A stretch of DNA of 64,000 nucleotides. It comes from Flavobacterium sp. LC2016-01. Its GTDB lineage: Bacteria > Bacteroidota > Bacteroidia > Flavobacteriales > Flavobacteriaceae. The DNA lies in assembly GCF_009711135.1 (NCBI RefSeq), contig NZ_WMIC01000006.1:186001-250000 (forward strand), written 5' to 3'. Positions within the stretch are counted from its first letter, which is position 1; every line of letters begins with the position of its first letter. Made by a program: the position numbers and the translations under genes. Shown one piece after another: positions 52,069-61,475 of the stretch. The notes beneath the pieces were generated by a model, which had not been told where the DNA came from, searched no databases, and worked only from the letters and a program-made list of their open reading frames with translations.

Positions 52069-54204
52069 CTAACGAAGTTTTGCATATAACTTTTTATTCT
52101 TCGCTTTTAGATCTTCAAATTGATATTGCTTTTCTTTTAATAAATAGGATGCCGACTGGTAAAAAGAAATAGCGTCATTTACTAAATCATTTCTTTCCGT
52201 TTTTACTGGGATTTCGTCGTAAAGAACTTGAAATTCTGGAGCAACTCCCGCTGATGGTTTCACTTTTAAATCATATTGTTTTACAACTTGTTTAGGTGAT
52301 AAAATGGTCAATACATTATCTTTTATCAACCCTAGATCCTGATAAGTTGCAATAAAAGCTCTTGGTTTATAATCGGCTTTAAAAACATTTTGTCCGAAAA
52401 ATTTGCTTTCATAATCAAAATGCAATAATCCAAAAAGCGTTGGCATCAAATCAATCTGCGACATTAATTGATTGTATTGAGCTGGCTTTTTATTTGGCGT
52501 ATAAATGAAAGCTGGAATTCGATATTTGTCTAGTGGAAGCTGCGTTTTTCCTGCGCTGGAAGCACAATGATCAGCCACGATAACAAAAACAGTATTTTGA
52601 AACCAAGGCTGTTTACTTGCCATTGCAAAAAATCTTCGAAGTGCATAATCTGTATATTTTACGCCGCCTTCACGAGATTTTATATCACCTGGTATATCGA
52701 TTTTGTTATTAGGATATGTAAACGGCCTGTGATTGCTCACCGTCATGATATGATTAAAGAACGGCTTGTTTTGTTTAGCCTCAGCATTCATCACTTTTAT
52801 TGCCTTGTTGTACATATCTTCATCACAAACGCCCCAAACATTCGAAAATGTGATCTCTTCAGGCGAAAAACTTGATTTGTCAATAATGTCATAACCGTTT
52901 CCAGAATAAAAATCCTGCATATTGTCAAAGAAAGCATCACCGCCATACATGAATTTTACATTGTAGCCTTTTTGTTTGAAGACAGCTCCGGTTGAAAACT
53001 TATTTTTATTGTCTTCGCGTTTTACTACACTTTCTCCGGCAGTAGGAGGCAGGCACAAAGTCACCGCTTCAAGACCGCGTACAGTTCTATTTCCTGCAGC
53101 ATACAAGTTTGTAAACTGCAGACTTTTTTGCGCCAGACTATCTAAAAATGGTGTTATGTTCTGCTTGTTTCCATACGCTTTCATGAAATCAGCGCTGTAA
53201 CTTTCAATGGTAATTAAAACGACATTTTTATGATTTTCAAGAGAATCTTCACTAATGGTTCGAATTGTATTTTCTCCCGAAATAGTTGGAAACTGTTCTC
53301 TTAAATTTGCAAACGCCTGATGATTTGGCAGTGTTTTATAGAACTTTAAATAATCAAGTTTATTGTTTTGGAAAGCCAAGTAAAATTTATATAATCCATT
53401 GGACTGTAATTCGTTTACAAAAACATTTTTAGAGTTTTCTGTTTTGGCAAACATTGGAATTGCTGCTAATGAAATTGCAAACAAAACGATATAAAGTGCC
53501 GAAAATTTAATTTTTTCAACAAGATTCGGAATTTCTTTTATAAAGTCACCTGAGTTCTTCAATATGAAATAAGTAACAGTTCCAGATGCTAAAAACAAGG
53601 CAGAAAACAACGGTACTACAGGATATGACTGCATGATGTTTCCTATTACTTCATTAGTGTAAATCAAATAATTAACAGCAATAAAGTTGTATTTTACGCC
53701 AAATTCATTCCAAAAGAAATATTCGCTTAAGCCATTCTGAAGAATCAATACAACATAAAGGAAAATTACGAAAGCGAACATCCAGAAACGTATTTTGTCT
53801 CTCCATTTTGGTAAAAAAAGCAAAAGCGCAAAAAGAGCAGTCTTTATTCCTATGAAAATCAAAATTATTCTTGGCAAAGCTCCTCCGTATTCATCAAAAA
53901 TACTTTTTCCAGATGCTATATAAAGAAATAAAGCAATGAAAGAACCTAGAATAATATATCCGTAAGGCTTGTCATATTTTAAATTGGATATAAAAATCAG
54001 ATACAGCCACAGAAACACGCTCGCTAAAACAAAAACAAAAAAATCAGAGATTAATCCTAATGAAAAAATCTTCAGACTATCAAGAACTGTAAAGCTGCTT
54101 TGTGTTATTGGATGAAAAAAAAGGACAATTCGCAAAAGAAAACTGATAATGAAATAGAAAACTGCGAGATTGTAAAATGGTGAAAGCTTTTTGTAAAAAA
54201 TCAT
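52069..54204 (-). CDS. LtaS-like phosphoglycerol transferase / sulfatase-fold membrane protein
   Basis: 711 aa. Five N-terminal membrane helices (to about residue 240), then an alkaline-phosphatase-superfamily domain: VVLITIESYSADFMKAYG with the metal Glu, AAGNRTVRGLEAVT with a Thr nucleophile candidate, and FVIVADHCASS as the His-Asp metal motif. Resembles LTA synthase and phosphoglycerol or phosphoethanolamine transferases that modify surface glycolipids. Bacteroidota lack LTA, so a decorating role on lipid or polysaccharide is likely. Divergent from the two-component genes. Confidence 0.85.
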   Translation of the reverse strand: MIFYKKLSPFYNLAVFYFIISFLLRIVLFFHPITQSSFTVLDSLKIFSLGLISDFFVFVLASVFLWLYLIFISNLKYDKPYGYIILGSFIALFLYIASGKSIFDEYGGALPRIILIFIGIKTALFALLLFLPKWRDKIRFWMFAFVIFLYVVLILQNGLSEYFFWNEFGVKYNFIAVNYLIYTNEVIGNIMQSYPVVPLFSALFLASGTVTYFILKNSGDFIKEIPNLVEKIKFSALYIVLFAISLAAIPMFAKTENSKNVFVNELQSNGLYKFYLAFQNNKLDYLKFYKTLPNHQAFANLREQFPTISGENTIRTISEDSLENHKNVVLITIESYSADFMKAYGNKQNITPFLDSLAQKSLQFTNLYAAGNRTVRGLEAVTLCLPPTAGESVVKREDNKNKFSTGAVFKQKGYNVKFMYGGDAFFDNMQDFYSGNGYDIIDKSSFSPEEITFSNVWGVCDEDMYNKAIKVMNAEAKQNKPFFNHIMTVSNHRPFTYPNNKIDIPGDIKSREGGVKYTDYALRRFFAMASKQPWFQNTVFVIVADHCASSAGKTQLPLDKYRIPAFIYTPNKKPAQYNQLMSQIDLMPTLFGLLHFDYESKFFGQNVFKADYKPRAFIATYQDLGLIKDNVLTILSPKQVVKQYDLKVKPSAGVAPEFQVLYDEIPVKTERNDLVNDAISFYQSASYLLKEKQYQFEDLKAKNKKLYAKLR

Positions 54205-54220
54205 GTCATTATAATTTGTG

Positions 54221-54228
54221 CAAAGTTA
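54221..54228 (-). promoter_or_regulatory. Putative -7 box TAACTTTG, minus strand
   Basis: Exact TAnnTTTG match, 16 nt upstream of the LtaS-like ATG at 54204. Confidence 0.5.
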
Positions 54229-54282
54229 ATTTGCATTAATGAATGGCAGATGAAGTTAGGCTTTTATCTTCCTTAGTGTTAA

Positions 54283-54345
54283 CTTAATGTTTTCTTAAGA
54301 TGATTAAAATGTATTTATTTTTGCAATTCTTAAGTAATTATTAAG
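54283..54345. promoter_or_regulatory. Candidate response-regulator binding boxes
   Basis: CTTAA-N6-CTTAA at 54283-54298 and TTAAG-N6-TTAAG at 54330-54345. Both are direct repeats with an 11-bp step, as OmpR/PhoB-type regulators bind. They lie in the divergent region between the LtaS-like gene and the response regulator and straddle a -7 box at 54316-54323. Confidence 0.45.
54316..54323 (+). promoter_or_regulatory. Putative distal -7 box TATTTTTG of the two-component operon
   Basis: Exact TAnnTTTG match about 97 nt before the ATG at 54420, lying between the two repeat boxes. Confidence 0.4.
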
Positions 54346-54368
54346 TGATTTCTCTGCGTGAAAATAGG

Positions 54369-54376
54369 TATCTTTG
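54369..54376 (+). promoter_or_regulatory. Putative proximal -7 box TATCTTTG of the two-component operon
   Basis: Exact TAnnTTTG match, 43 nt before the ATG at 54420, with the second operator-like repeat (54330-54345) ending 23 nt upstream. Confidence 0.45.
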
Positions 54377-54419
54377 ACAAACCGTTAAGGCAGATTAATC
54401 TTAATTAAAATCAAAATAC

Positions 54420-55085
54420 ATGCATATTTTAATAGTAGAAGATGAATTAGGAATTGTACAATTTTTACAGCAGGGACTGCAGGAAGAAGGTTATTTGGTT
54501 ACCACTGCCAATGACGGTTCTAAAGGTTTTGAATTAATTCAGAATCACCAATACGACTTGATTTTGCTGGATTGGATGCTTCCCAAAATTAACGGCTTGG
54601 ATTTGTGCAAAGCCATAAGAATTAAAGATCAGCATACGCCAATAATATTTTTGACAGCCAAAGATACTGTTCAGGAAACTATAGCGGGTTTAAAAGCTGG
54701 TGCAAACGATTATATTAAAAAACCTTTTAGTTTTGAAGAACTTGTAGAACGTATTAAGGTGCATTTTAGGCATAAAAAAGAAGATAAAGAATTGACTTTA
54801 GGAACAATTAAAATTGATTTATCTAAGCATATTGTGCTCAAAAATGAAGAAGAAGTCACACTTACTCAAAGAGAGTTTGAACTGCTGACTTATTTAATTC
54901 AGCATAAAGGAAAAGTCTGTACGCGAAATCAAATTTTAAAAGATGTCTGGGATATTAATTTTGAGTATGATACAGGCGTAATTGATGTTTTTATGAACGC
55001 AATACGAAAAAAGCTGAATTTAAAAATTGAAGAAGATTATATCAAAACAATCCGAGGTATTGGGTACATCGCAAACGACTTATAA
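54420..55085 (+). CDS. OmpR/PhoB family response regulator
   Basis: 221 aa. Receiver with acidic E7-D8-E9, phospho-acceptor D51 in LILLDWMLP, and IKKPFSFEEL. C-terminal winged-helix domain (LTQREFELLTYLIQHKGKV, YIKTIRGIGYIA). The histidine kinase gene starts 1 nt after its stop. Probably autoregulated through the repeat boxes at 54283-54345. The stimulus is unknown; this RprY/CopR-like class includes envelope and metal sensors. Confidence 0.93.
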   Translation: MHILIVEDELGIVQFLQQGLQEEGYLVTTANDGSKGFELIQNHQYDLILLDWMLPKINGLDLCKAIRIKDQHTPIIFLTAKDTVQETIAGLKAGANDYIKKPFSFEELVERIKVHFRHKKEDKELTLGTIKIDLSKHIVLKNEEEVTLTQREFELLTYLIQHKGKVCTRNQILKDVWDINFEYDTGVIDVFMNAIRKKLNLKIEEDYIKTIRGIGYIANDL

Positions 55086-56471
55086 ATGACACAGCTTTCG
55101 TTTAAAAACAGAATTGCCTTAAACTATATAATCACAACAGGTTTGCTGATTTTAGTGGTTTTTTCAGCAACTTATTTTACTGTAAAATTCACTGTTTATA
55201 AGCATATTGATGAAAATTTAATGATTGAAATTCAAGATCATTTAAAAGAAATCAGGGCAGAGAATAAGAAAGTGATTTTCATGGATACTGAAGAATGGGA
55301 GGAGCGAGAGCATAATTCTGTCGATGTGAATCCGGTTTTTGTTCAGTTTTTAGATTTGAATAAGAAGATTATTGAAAAATCTCCAAATTTAAAAAAAGAA
55401 GTACTTGTTTATCACGGTAGCAAAGACCATTATGAATTATTTGACACGAAGTTATTAAACAATAAAATCAGGCAAATTCAGATCCCGCTTTATTTAAAAT
55501 CGAAGAAAATTGGGTATTTGATTATTGCGATGTCACTGGCTGATTCGGCCAAAGTTTTAAAAAACCTTCTTGATACTTTGGTGATTGCATTTCCAATTAT
55601 TCTGGTTCTACTGTTTTTAATTGCCCGTTTTTTTGCAGGCCGAAGCATAAAACCAATTAATGCGATTATAAATACGTCTCGAATAATTACAAAAGACAAT
55701 TTAAAAACGAGAATTCCACTGCCAAAAACGCGTGACGAATTGTTTACACTTTCAAAAACGATCAATAATTTATTGAACAGAATTGAAGATGCAATCGAGC
55801 GCGAAAAACAATTTACTTCAGATGCTTCACACGAATTAAGAACGCCATTAACGGTTATTAAAGGAACACTTGAAGTGCTTGTTCGTAAACCTAGAGACAG
55901 CAAGGAATATGAAGAGAAAATAAACTATTGCATAAATGAAGTTGACCACTTAAATACGCTCGTAGATCAATTGCTTTTAATGGCGCGTTTTGAGAATCAA
56001 AAGCAAAATATCAGCACCGAATCTGTTTATTTAAATGCATTAATTTTAGATGTTTTAACTTTAAATTCGGAGAAGATAAGCGGTAAAAAAATTGACGTAC
56101 AATTTGATGCCGTTGCAGATTGCTATATTCAGTCGGATAATTTTTTAGTGATTACGATATTGAGAAATATTATTTCTAATGCAATTAAATACACAAACAA
56201 TGGCGGTCATATTTTAATTTTGCTCTTGAAAGAAAATGGCAAAATAGTATTAAAAATTTCAGACAACGGAATAGGAATTGCAAAAGCCGATTTAGAATCT
56301 ATTTTAAATCCATTTTTTAGATCAAATTCTACGGATCACCCTGAAATTAAAGGAACTGGTTTAGGTTTGTCCATTGTAAAAAGAACAACGGAATTACTGC
56401 ATATAAAGTTTAAAATTGAAAGTGAATTAGAAGTTGGAACAACGGTAATTTTGACTTTTAATGATAAATAA
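55086..56471 (+). CDS. Sensor histidine kinase
   Basis: 461 aa. First membrane helix at about residue 13-34, extracellular sensor region to about 160, second helix (VIAFPIILVLLFLIARFF), HAMP domain, then HisKA with H249 in DASHELRTPL. HATPase motifs are NAIKYTNNGG, DNGIGI and GTGLGLSIV. Starts 1 nt after the response regulator stop; the pair forms an operon. Confidence 0.94.
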   Translation: MTQLSFKNRIALNYIITTGLLILVVFSATYFTVKFTVYKHIDENLMIEIQDHLKEIRAENKKVIFMDTEEWEEREHNSVDVNPVFVQFLDLNKKIIEKSPNLKKEVLVYHGSKDHYELFDTKLLNNKIRQIQIPLYLKSKKIGYLIIAMSLADSAKVLKNLLDTLVIAFPIILVLLFLIARFFAGRSIKPINAIINTSRIITKDNLKTRIPLPKTRDELFTLSKTINNLLNRIEDAIEREKQFTSDASHELRTPLTVIKGTLEVLVRKPRDSKEYEEKINYCINEVDHLNTLVDQLLLMARFENQKQNISTESVYLNALILDVLTLNSEKISGKKIDVQFDAVADCYIQSDNFLVITILRNIISNAIKYTNNGGHILILLLKENGKIVLKISDNGIGIAKADLESILNPFFRSNSTDHPEIKGTGLGLSIVKRTTELLHIKFKIESELEVGTTVILTFNDK

Positions 56472-56561
56472 GAAAACGTTATCGTAAATTGAAAATATGC
56501 ATTAAAAAAGGTGCTTGGACTTTTTTTTTAACAATAAACTTTCGTTAAGTTAAATTAAAAA

Positions 56562-56593
56562 TTGCTTTTTTATGAAATTAACTAGTATATTTG
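56562..56593 (+). promoter_or_regulatory. Putative promoter of the his operon
   Basis: TTG (56562-56564), 21-nt spacer, TATATTTG (56586-56593), an exact -7 match. It precedes the leader ATG by 35 nt, so transcripts would begin near 56599. The 327-bp gap 56472-56798 is explained by this promoter, the leader peptide and the attenuator. Confidence 0.6.
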
Positions 56594-56628
56594 CAACCGA
56601 ATCAAAGAATTATAAAACAAACCAAACA

Positions 56629-56688
56629 ATGATTTCAATTCAATTACATCATCATCATTTTCATTATTGCTCTCAAGCGATGTATTAA
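56629..56688 (+). CDS. hisL: his operon leader peptide
   Basis: 19 aa: MISIQLHHHHFHYCSQAMY. Five His codons, four in a row at residues 7-10 and one at 12. This is the classical layout in which scarcity of charged His-tRNA stalls the ribosome. Too short for the usual gene callers. The His codons (56647-56658 and 56662-56664) lie just before the antiterminator strand (56672-56679). The start ATG follows an AT-rich leader without a clear Shine-Dalgarno. Confidence 0.9.
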   Translation: MISIQLHHHHFHYCSQAMY

Positions 56689-56750
56689 TGGTATGCATGT
56701 AAATCATCATATTTTAAAACCCGTTTGAGTACATCAAACGGGTTTTTTTT
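56672..56750 (+). terminator. his attenuator (antiterminator and Rho-independent terminator)
   Basis: Terminator: AACCCGTTTGA (56718-56728), loop GTACA, TCAAACGGGTT (56734-56744), then T-run, 11 bp plus A/T extension. Antiterminator: CTCAAGCG (56672-56679) pairs with CGTTTGAG (56722-56729), 8 bp with one G-U, which would take the 5' arm of the terminator. A ribosome stalled at the His codons leaves 56672-56679 free; one that reaches the stop at 56686 covers it. hisG begins 48 nt after the T-run. Confidence 0.85.
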
Positions 56751-56798
56751 ATACCAATTCTTTGTACTCAAACTATCAATCCAACAAAAAACTAAAAA

Positions 56799-57656
56799 AT
56801 GAGTACTTTAAAAATTGCAATTCAAAAATCTGGACGTCTAAACGAAGACAGCATTCAAATTCTAAAAGACTGCGGTATTTCGATCAATAATGGAATTGAC
56901 CAGCTAAAAGCCGAAGCTTCAAACTTTCCTCTTGAAGTTTTATATCTAAGAAATTCAGATATTCCTCAATATCTTCTAGATGGAGTAGTTGATTTAGCTA
57001 TTGTGGGCGACAATCTTTTGGTAGAAAAAGGAAAAGGGATCGAAGTGGTTCAGAAATTAGGTTTCTCAAAATGCAAAGTTTCTGTCGCAGTTCCTAAAAC
57101 ATTCGACTATAATTCGGTACAGGATTTAGCTGGATTACGTATCGCGACTTCTTACCCAAATACTGTAAATGAATATTTTAGCCAATTCGGTTTGTCTGTT
57201 GATATTCACCAAATTTCTGGTTCGGTAGAAATTGCACCAAACATAGGTCTTGCCGATGCTATTGTAGATATTGTTTCAAGCGGAAGCACTTTATTCAAAA
57301 ACAATTTAAAAGAAGTTGAAGTTATCTTAAAAAGTGAAGCGGTTCTTGCAGTTTCACCAAAAGTTTCTCCAGAAATTCAAAAACACATTGATACGTTAAA
57401 ATTTAGGATTCAGGCTGTTTTAAGAGCTAGAAATTCAAAATATATTTTGATGAACGTTCCAAATGATAAAATTGATGCAGTTGGAAAAATCCTTCCGGTT
57501 TTGAGAAGCTTAACGGTTTTGCCGTTGGCACAAGAAGGCTGGAGCAGTGTTCACTCTGTAATTGACAAAGACACTTTTTGGGATGTAATCGACCAATTAA
57601 AAGAAGTTGGAGCAGAAGGAATTTTAGTTTGCCCAATTGAGAAAATGGTTCTATAA
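56799..57656 (+). CDS. hisG: ATP phosphoribosyltransferase
   Basis: 285 aa, the long form with its own C-terminal regulatory domain (KYILMNVPNDKIDAVGKILP), so no HisZ partner is needed. N-terminal LKIAIQKSGRLNEDSIQILKDCGI and VDLAIVGDNLL, with DAIVDIVSSGSTLFKN as the phosphoribosyl-binding region. First step of histidine synthesis: ATP + PRPP. Normally inhibited by histidine at the C-terminal domain. Directly after the attenuator. Confidence 0.96.
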   Translation: MSTLKIAIQKSGRLNEDSIQILKDCGISINNGIDQLKAEASNFPLEVLYLRNSDIPQYLLDGVVDLAIVGDNLLVEKGKGIEVVQKLGFSKCKVSVAVPKTFDYNSVQDLAGLRIATSYPNTVNEYFSQFGLSVDIHQISGSVEIAPNIGLADAIVDIVSSGSTLFKNNLKEVEVILKSEAVLAVSPKVSPEIQKHIDTLKFRIQAVLRARNSKYILMNVPNDKIDAVGKILPVLRSLTVLPLAQEGWSSVHSVIDKDTFWDVIDQLKEVGAEGILVCPIEKMVL

Positions 57657-57703
57657 GAAGAAATTTCAATTGGAAAATTCCAAATTCCAATTGTCGACAA
57701 CAG

Positions 57704-57764
57704 CTTTGCGAACTTAGCGTTTTCTAAGACAAAGAATAGAAAAAAACCTTGCGTACTTTGCGGT
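57704..57764 (+). repeat. Period-9 degenerate repeat in the hisG-hisD gap (family C)
   Basis: CTTTGCGAA, CTTAGCGTT (57704-57721), then CCTTGCGTA, CTTTGCGGT (57747-57764), and TTTTGCGGTT again at 57781. Lies in the 150-bp gap before hisD, with its own copy of TTCCAAATTCCAATT upstream. Confidence 0.65.
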
Positions 57765-57806
57765 TAAAAAACACACAAAGTTTTGCGGTTAAAAAAAAAC
57801 ATAAGG

Positions 57807-59090
57807 ATGAATATAATAGACAATCCAAAACCAGAAAACTGGTCAGATATATTAAAAAGACCGACTCAAACTATTGATGATATTGAGGTTACAGTAAAAG
57901 AAATCTTCAAAGAAATACAAAGAAAAGGAGATGAAGCCGTAGCAAAATACACTTCTATTTTTGACGGAATTTCATTAGACAACTATGAAGTTTCTGAAGA
58001 AGAAATACAGGATGCAATTAAATTGATTCCGACTGAATTGAAAGAAGCGATTCAATTAGCAAAAGACAATATTTATAAATTCCACAGCGCTCAAAAAACA
58101 GACAGGATCGAAATTGAAACTGTTGAAGGCGTAAATTGCTGGCAGGAAAAAAGACCTATTCAAAAAATTGGCTTGTATATTCCGGGCGGAACGGCGCCTT
58201 TGTTTTCAACTGTTTTAATGTTGGCTGTGCCTGCTGAAATTGCTGGCTGTAAAGAAATTGTATTATGTTCTCCGCCAGATAAAACAGGAAAAATAAATCC
58301 GGCAATTTTATACGCTGCAAACTTATGCGGTGTGACGAAAATTTTAAAAGTTGGCGGTATTCAGGCAATTGCGGGAATGACTTTCGGGACACAATCGATT
58401 CCAAAAGTGTACAAAATTTTCGGACCTGGAAATCAGTTCGTAACTGTGGCAAAACAATTGGCAACGCAGTTTGGTGTTGCAATCGATATGCCGGCTGGTC
58501 CTTCAGAATTGTTAATTGTTGCCGATGATACTGCAGTTCCTGCTTTTGTAGCTTCAGATTTATTATCACAGGCAGAACATGGAACAGACAGTCAGGTAAT
58601 TTTGGTTTCGACTTCAAGAAAATTGATTACTGAAGTTGAAGAAGAAATTCAGTCCCAGCTGGAAGCGCTTCCAAGAAAAGCAATAGCAAAAAAAGCAATT
58701 GAAAATTCGAAATTAATTTATGTTGAAAATGATCAGATTGCACTTGATTTAATCAACGAATATGGGCCAGAACACTTTATTATTTGTTCAGAATATGATG
58801 ATTTTTACTGCAATGGAATCGTAAATGCTGGTTCTGTCTTTATTGGAAATTATACGCCAGAAAGTGCTGGGGATTATGCTTCAGGAACCAATCATACTTT
58901 GCCGACAAACGGTTATGCAAAAAATTACAGCGGTGTAAATCTGGATAGTTTCATGAAATCGATGACATTTCAGAAAATATCTAAAATCGGAATTCAAAAT
59001 ATTGGAAAAGCGATTGAAGTTATGGCTGAAGCTGAAGGTTTACAGGCGCATAAAAATGCAGTAACTTTAAGGTTGAAGAGTTTAGAATAA
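57807..59090 (+). CDS. hisD: Histidinol dehydrogenase
   Basis: 427 aa from the ATG at 57807 (MNIIDNPKPENWSDIL); a longer frame from 57783 lies in repetitive spacer and is rejected. KIGLYIPGGTAPLFSTVLMLAVPA, FGPGNQFVTVAKQ and DMPAGPSELLIVAD are diagnostic; SAGDYASGTNHTLPTNG is the C-terminal catalytic block. Makes histidine from histidinol in two NAD-dependent oxidations, with zinc. Confidence 0.96.
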   Translation: MNIIDNPKPENWSDILKRPTQTIDDIEVTVKEIFKEIQRKGDEAVAKYTSIFDGISLDNYEVSEEEIQDAIKLIPTELKEAIQLAKDNIYKFHSAQKTDRIEIETVEGVNCWQEKRPIQKIGLYIPGGTAPLFSTVLMLAVPAEIAGCKEIVLCSPPDKTGKINPAILYAANLCGVTKILKVGGIQAIAGMTFGTQSIPKVYKIFGPGNQFVTVAKQLATQFGVAIDMPAGPSELLIVADDTAVPAFVASDLLSQAEHGTDSQVILVSTSRKLITEVEEEIQSQLEALPRKAIAKKAIENSKLIYVENDQIALDLINEYGPEHFIICSEYDDFYCNGIVNAGSVFIGNYTPESAGDYASGTNHTLPTNGYAKNYSGVNLDSFMKSMTFQKISKIGIQNIGKAIEVMAEAEGLQAHKNAVTLRLKSLE

Positions 59091-59176
59091 AAGACAAAGG
59101 AAGAAGAAAGAGCAAAGAAGCAAGATTTAAAAAAAGTCTTTCATCTTGGTTCTTGCTTCTTAAAAAAAATAAAGTA
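59091..59176. repeat. Purine-rich hairpin spacer, hisD-hisC gap (family A)
   Basis: AAGAAGCAAGA (59115-59125) pairs with TCTTGCTTCTT (59151-59161). Shares long words with the spacer at 3076-3185. Confidence 0.65.
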
Positions 59177-60226
59177 ATGAGTACATTCGATATAAATACA
59201 ATAACACGTGAAAACGTAAAATCTTTAAAGCCTTATTCGTCTGCAAGAGATGAATTTGAAGATTTCGATACCGCCGAAATGATTTTTTTGGACGCCAATG
59301 AAAACCCTTATCAGAATGGTGTGAATCGTTATCCAGATCCACAGCAGAATTCGGTTAAAGCGATTTTGGCTAAAAACAATAATACCAAACAAAGCCAGAT
59401 TTTGTTAGGTAACGGCAGCGACGAAGTTCTAGATTTGCTTTTTAGAGCTTTTTGCGAACCAAAAAAAGACAATATTATTTCGTTGCCGCCAACTTACGGA
59501 ATGTACGGCGTTTTGGCAAATATCAATGCGGTCGAAAACAGGGAAATTCTGTTGACAACTGATTTTCAGCCACAGGTGGAAAAGATTTTAGAAGCTGTTG
59601 ATGAGAATACAAAAATCATTTTTTTATGTTCGCCAAACAATCCAACTGGAAATTCTTTTTCTGATGAAAGCGTAGTGAAACTGCTTCAAAATTTTAAAGG
59701 ATTAATTGTAATTGATGAAGCGTATATTGACTTTTCAGAAAAAGAAAGCTGGCTGACAGAAATCGACGAATATCCAAATTTGGTGATCACGCAGACACTT
59801 TCAAAAGCCTATGGTTTAGCTGGAATTCGTTTAGGAATTTGTTATGCTTCTGAAGCTGTTATTTCGGTTTTGAACAAAATAAAACCTCCATATAATGTAA
59901 ATGAGCTAACACAGCAAAGAGCGAAAGAACGTTTAAAAGATTCAGAAAAAATAAAGCAAGAAATAGCTTCTATTATTGAACAAAGAGAAGAATTACTTAA
60001 AGTTTTAGTTGAAGTAAATTTTGTCGAAAAAGTATATCCGACTGAAGCCAATTTTGTCTTAGTAAAAGTAGATGACGCAAACAAAAGATACGATCAATTA
60101 ATCCAAAAAGGAATCGTAATTCGTAACAGAACAACGCAGCCTTTATGCGAAAACTGTCTTCGTTTTACAATTGGAACAGGAGAAGAAAATGCTGTTTTAA
60201 TTAAAGAATTAAAGTTATTAAAATAG
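59177..60226 (+). CDS. hisC: Histidinol-phosphate aminotransferase
   Basis: 349 aa from the ATG at 59177 (MSTFDINTITRENV), the upstream frame start (59153) being spacer. FLDANENPYQNGVNRYPDP, LGNGSDEVLDLL, LCSPNNPTGN, IDEAYIDFS and the PLP Lys in TLSKAYGLAGIRLG are all present. Fold type I PLP enzyme converting imidazole-acetol phosphate to histidinol phosphate with glutamate. Confidence 0.96.
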   Translation: MSTFDINTITRENVKSLKPYSSARDEFEDFDTAEMIFLDANENPYQNGVNRYPDPQQNSVKAILAKNNNTKQSQILLGNGSDEVLDLLFRAFCEPKKDNIISLPPTYGMYGVLANINAVENREILLTTDFQPQVEKILEAVDENTKIIFLCSPNNPTGNSFSDESVVKLLQNFKGLIVIDEAYIDFSEKESWLTEIDEYPNLVITQTLSKAYGLAGIRLGICYASEAVISVLNKIKPPYNVNELTQQRAKERLKDSEKIKQEIASIIEQREELLKVLVEVNFVEKVYPTEANFVLVKVDDANKRYDQLIQKGIVIRNRTTQPLCENCLRFTIGTGEENAVLIKELKLLK

Positions 60227-60335
60227 AAGAAAGAATATAGAGCAAAGAAGAAAGAAAAAAAATGAAAGAGCTTTTTGGATAGAATGAAAAGTCTATTTTC
60301 TTTACTCTTTTTTCTTTATTCTCAAAAATAAAAAT
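60227..60335. repeat. AG-rich/CT-rich spacer, hisC-hisB gap (family A-like)
   Basis: AGAAAGAATATAGAGCAAAG opens the gap and TTTCTTTACTCTTTTTTC closes it; the halves are roughly complementary and the words match 3076-3185. Confidence 0.6.
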
Positions 60336-61472
60336 ATGAAAAAAGTACTTTTTATCGATCGTGACGGAACGATCGTTTTAGAACCTGAAAATTTACAATT
60401 AGACAGTTTGGATAAACTGGAGTTTTATCCAAAAGCTTTTCAATATCTGGCTAAAATTGCCAATGAATTAGATTACGAATTGGCAATGGTAACCAATCAG
60501 GATGGATTAGGAACAGACAGTTTTCCTGAAGAGACGTTTTGGCCAACACAAAATTTCATTTTGAGAGCTTTTGAAAATGAAGGCGTTTTATTTGATGAAA
60601 TTTTTGTTGATCGTTCTTTTCCAGAAGAAAATGCTCCAACAAGAAAACCGAGAACTGGAATGCTGACGAAATATTTGAATAATCCCGAATATGATTTGGC
60701 AAATTCTTTTGTTTTAGGAGATCGTTTGACAGATGTTGAATTGGCAAAAAACCTTGGTGCAAAAGCGATATTTATGAACGATACAGATGGAGCAGGAAGC
60801 AATGAAATTTCGTCAAAACGCGAAGAATTAGACGAAACAATTGTTTTACAGTCCATGGATTGGAAGAAAATTTATGAGTTTTTGAAACTAGAAGCACGTT
60901 CGGCTTCAATTACGCGTAAAACGAATGAAACCGATATCTATATCAATCTAAATCTCGACGGTACAGGAAAAAGCAAAATCGATACTGGAATTGCTTTTTT
61001 TGACCATATGTTAGATCAAATTTCGCGTCACGGTCAAATGGACTTAGAAATTCTTGTAAAGGGAGATTTAGAAGTTGATGAACATCATACGATCGAAGAT
61101 ACAGCAATTGCATTGGGTGAGGTTTTCGCGAAAGCGTTAGGAAATAAACTAGGAATTGAGCGTTACGGATTCTGTTTGCCAATGGACGATTGTCTGGCTC
61201 AAGCGGCAATTGATTTTGGTGGAAGAAACTGGTTGATTTGGGAAACCGAATTTAAACGCGAAATGGTGGGTAAAATGCCTACTGAAATGTTTTATCATTT
61301 CTTCAAATCATTTACAGACGGCGCAAAAGCCAACTTAAATATCAAAGCAGAAGGAATCAACGAACATCATAAAATTGAAGCTATTTTTAAAGCTTTCGCG
61401 AAAGCAATAAAAGTAGCCGTAAAAAGAGACACCGAAAAGATGATTTTGCCTTCAACGAAAGGAATGCTTTAA
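60336..61472 (+). CDS. hisB: Bifunctional histidinol-phosphatase / IGP dehydratase
   Basis: 378 aa. HAD-type phosphatase N-terminus FIDRDGTIV (D8, D10), with [19 protein letters not shown] and LGDRLTDVE. The IGPD domain begins near residue 185 with [28 protein letters not shown] and FDGGRNW-type DFGGRNWL. Performs two non-consecutive steps. Fused as in enteric bacteria. Full length. Confidence 0.96.
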   Translation: MKKVLFIDRDGTIVLEPENLQLDSLDKLEFYPKAFQYLAKIANELDYELAMVTNQDGLGTDSFPEETFWPTQNFILRAFENEGVLFDEIFVDRSFPEENAPTRKPRTGMLTKYLNNPEYDLANSFVLGDRLTDVELAKNLGAKAIFMNDTDGAGSNEISSKREELDETIVLQSMDWKKIYEFLKLEARSASITRKTNETDIYINLNLDGTGKSKIDTGIAFFDHMLDQISRHGQMDLEILVKGDLEVDEHHTIEDTAIALGEVFAKALGNKLGIERYGFCLPMDDCLAQAAIDFGGRNWLIWETEFKREMVGKMPTEMFYHFFKSFTDGAKANLNIKAEGINEHHKIEAIFKAFAKAIKVAVKRDTEKMILPSTKGML

Positions 61473-61475
61473 TTG

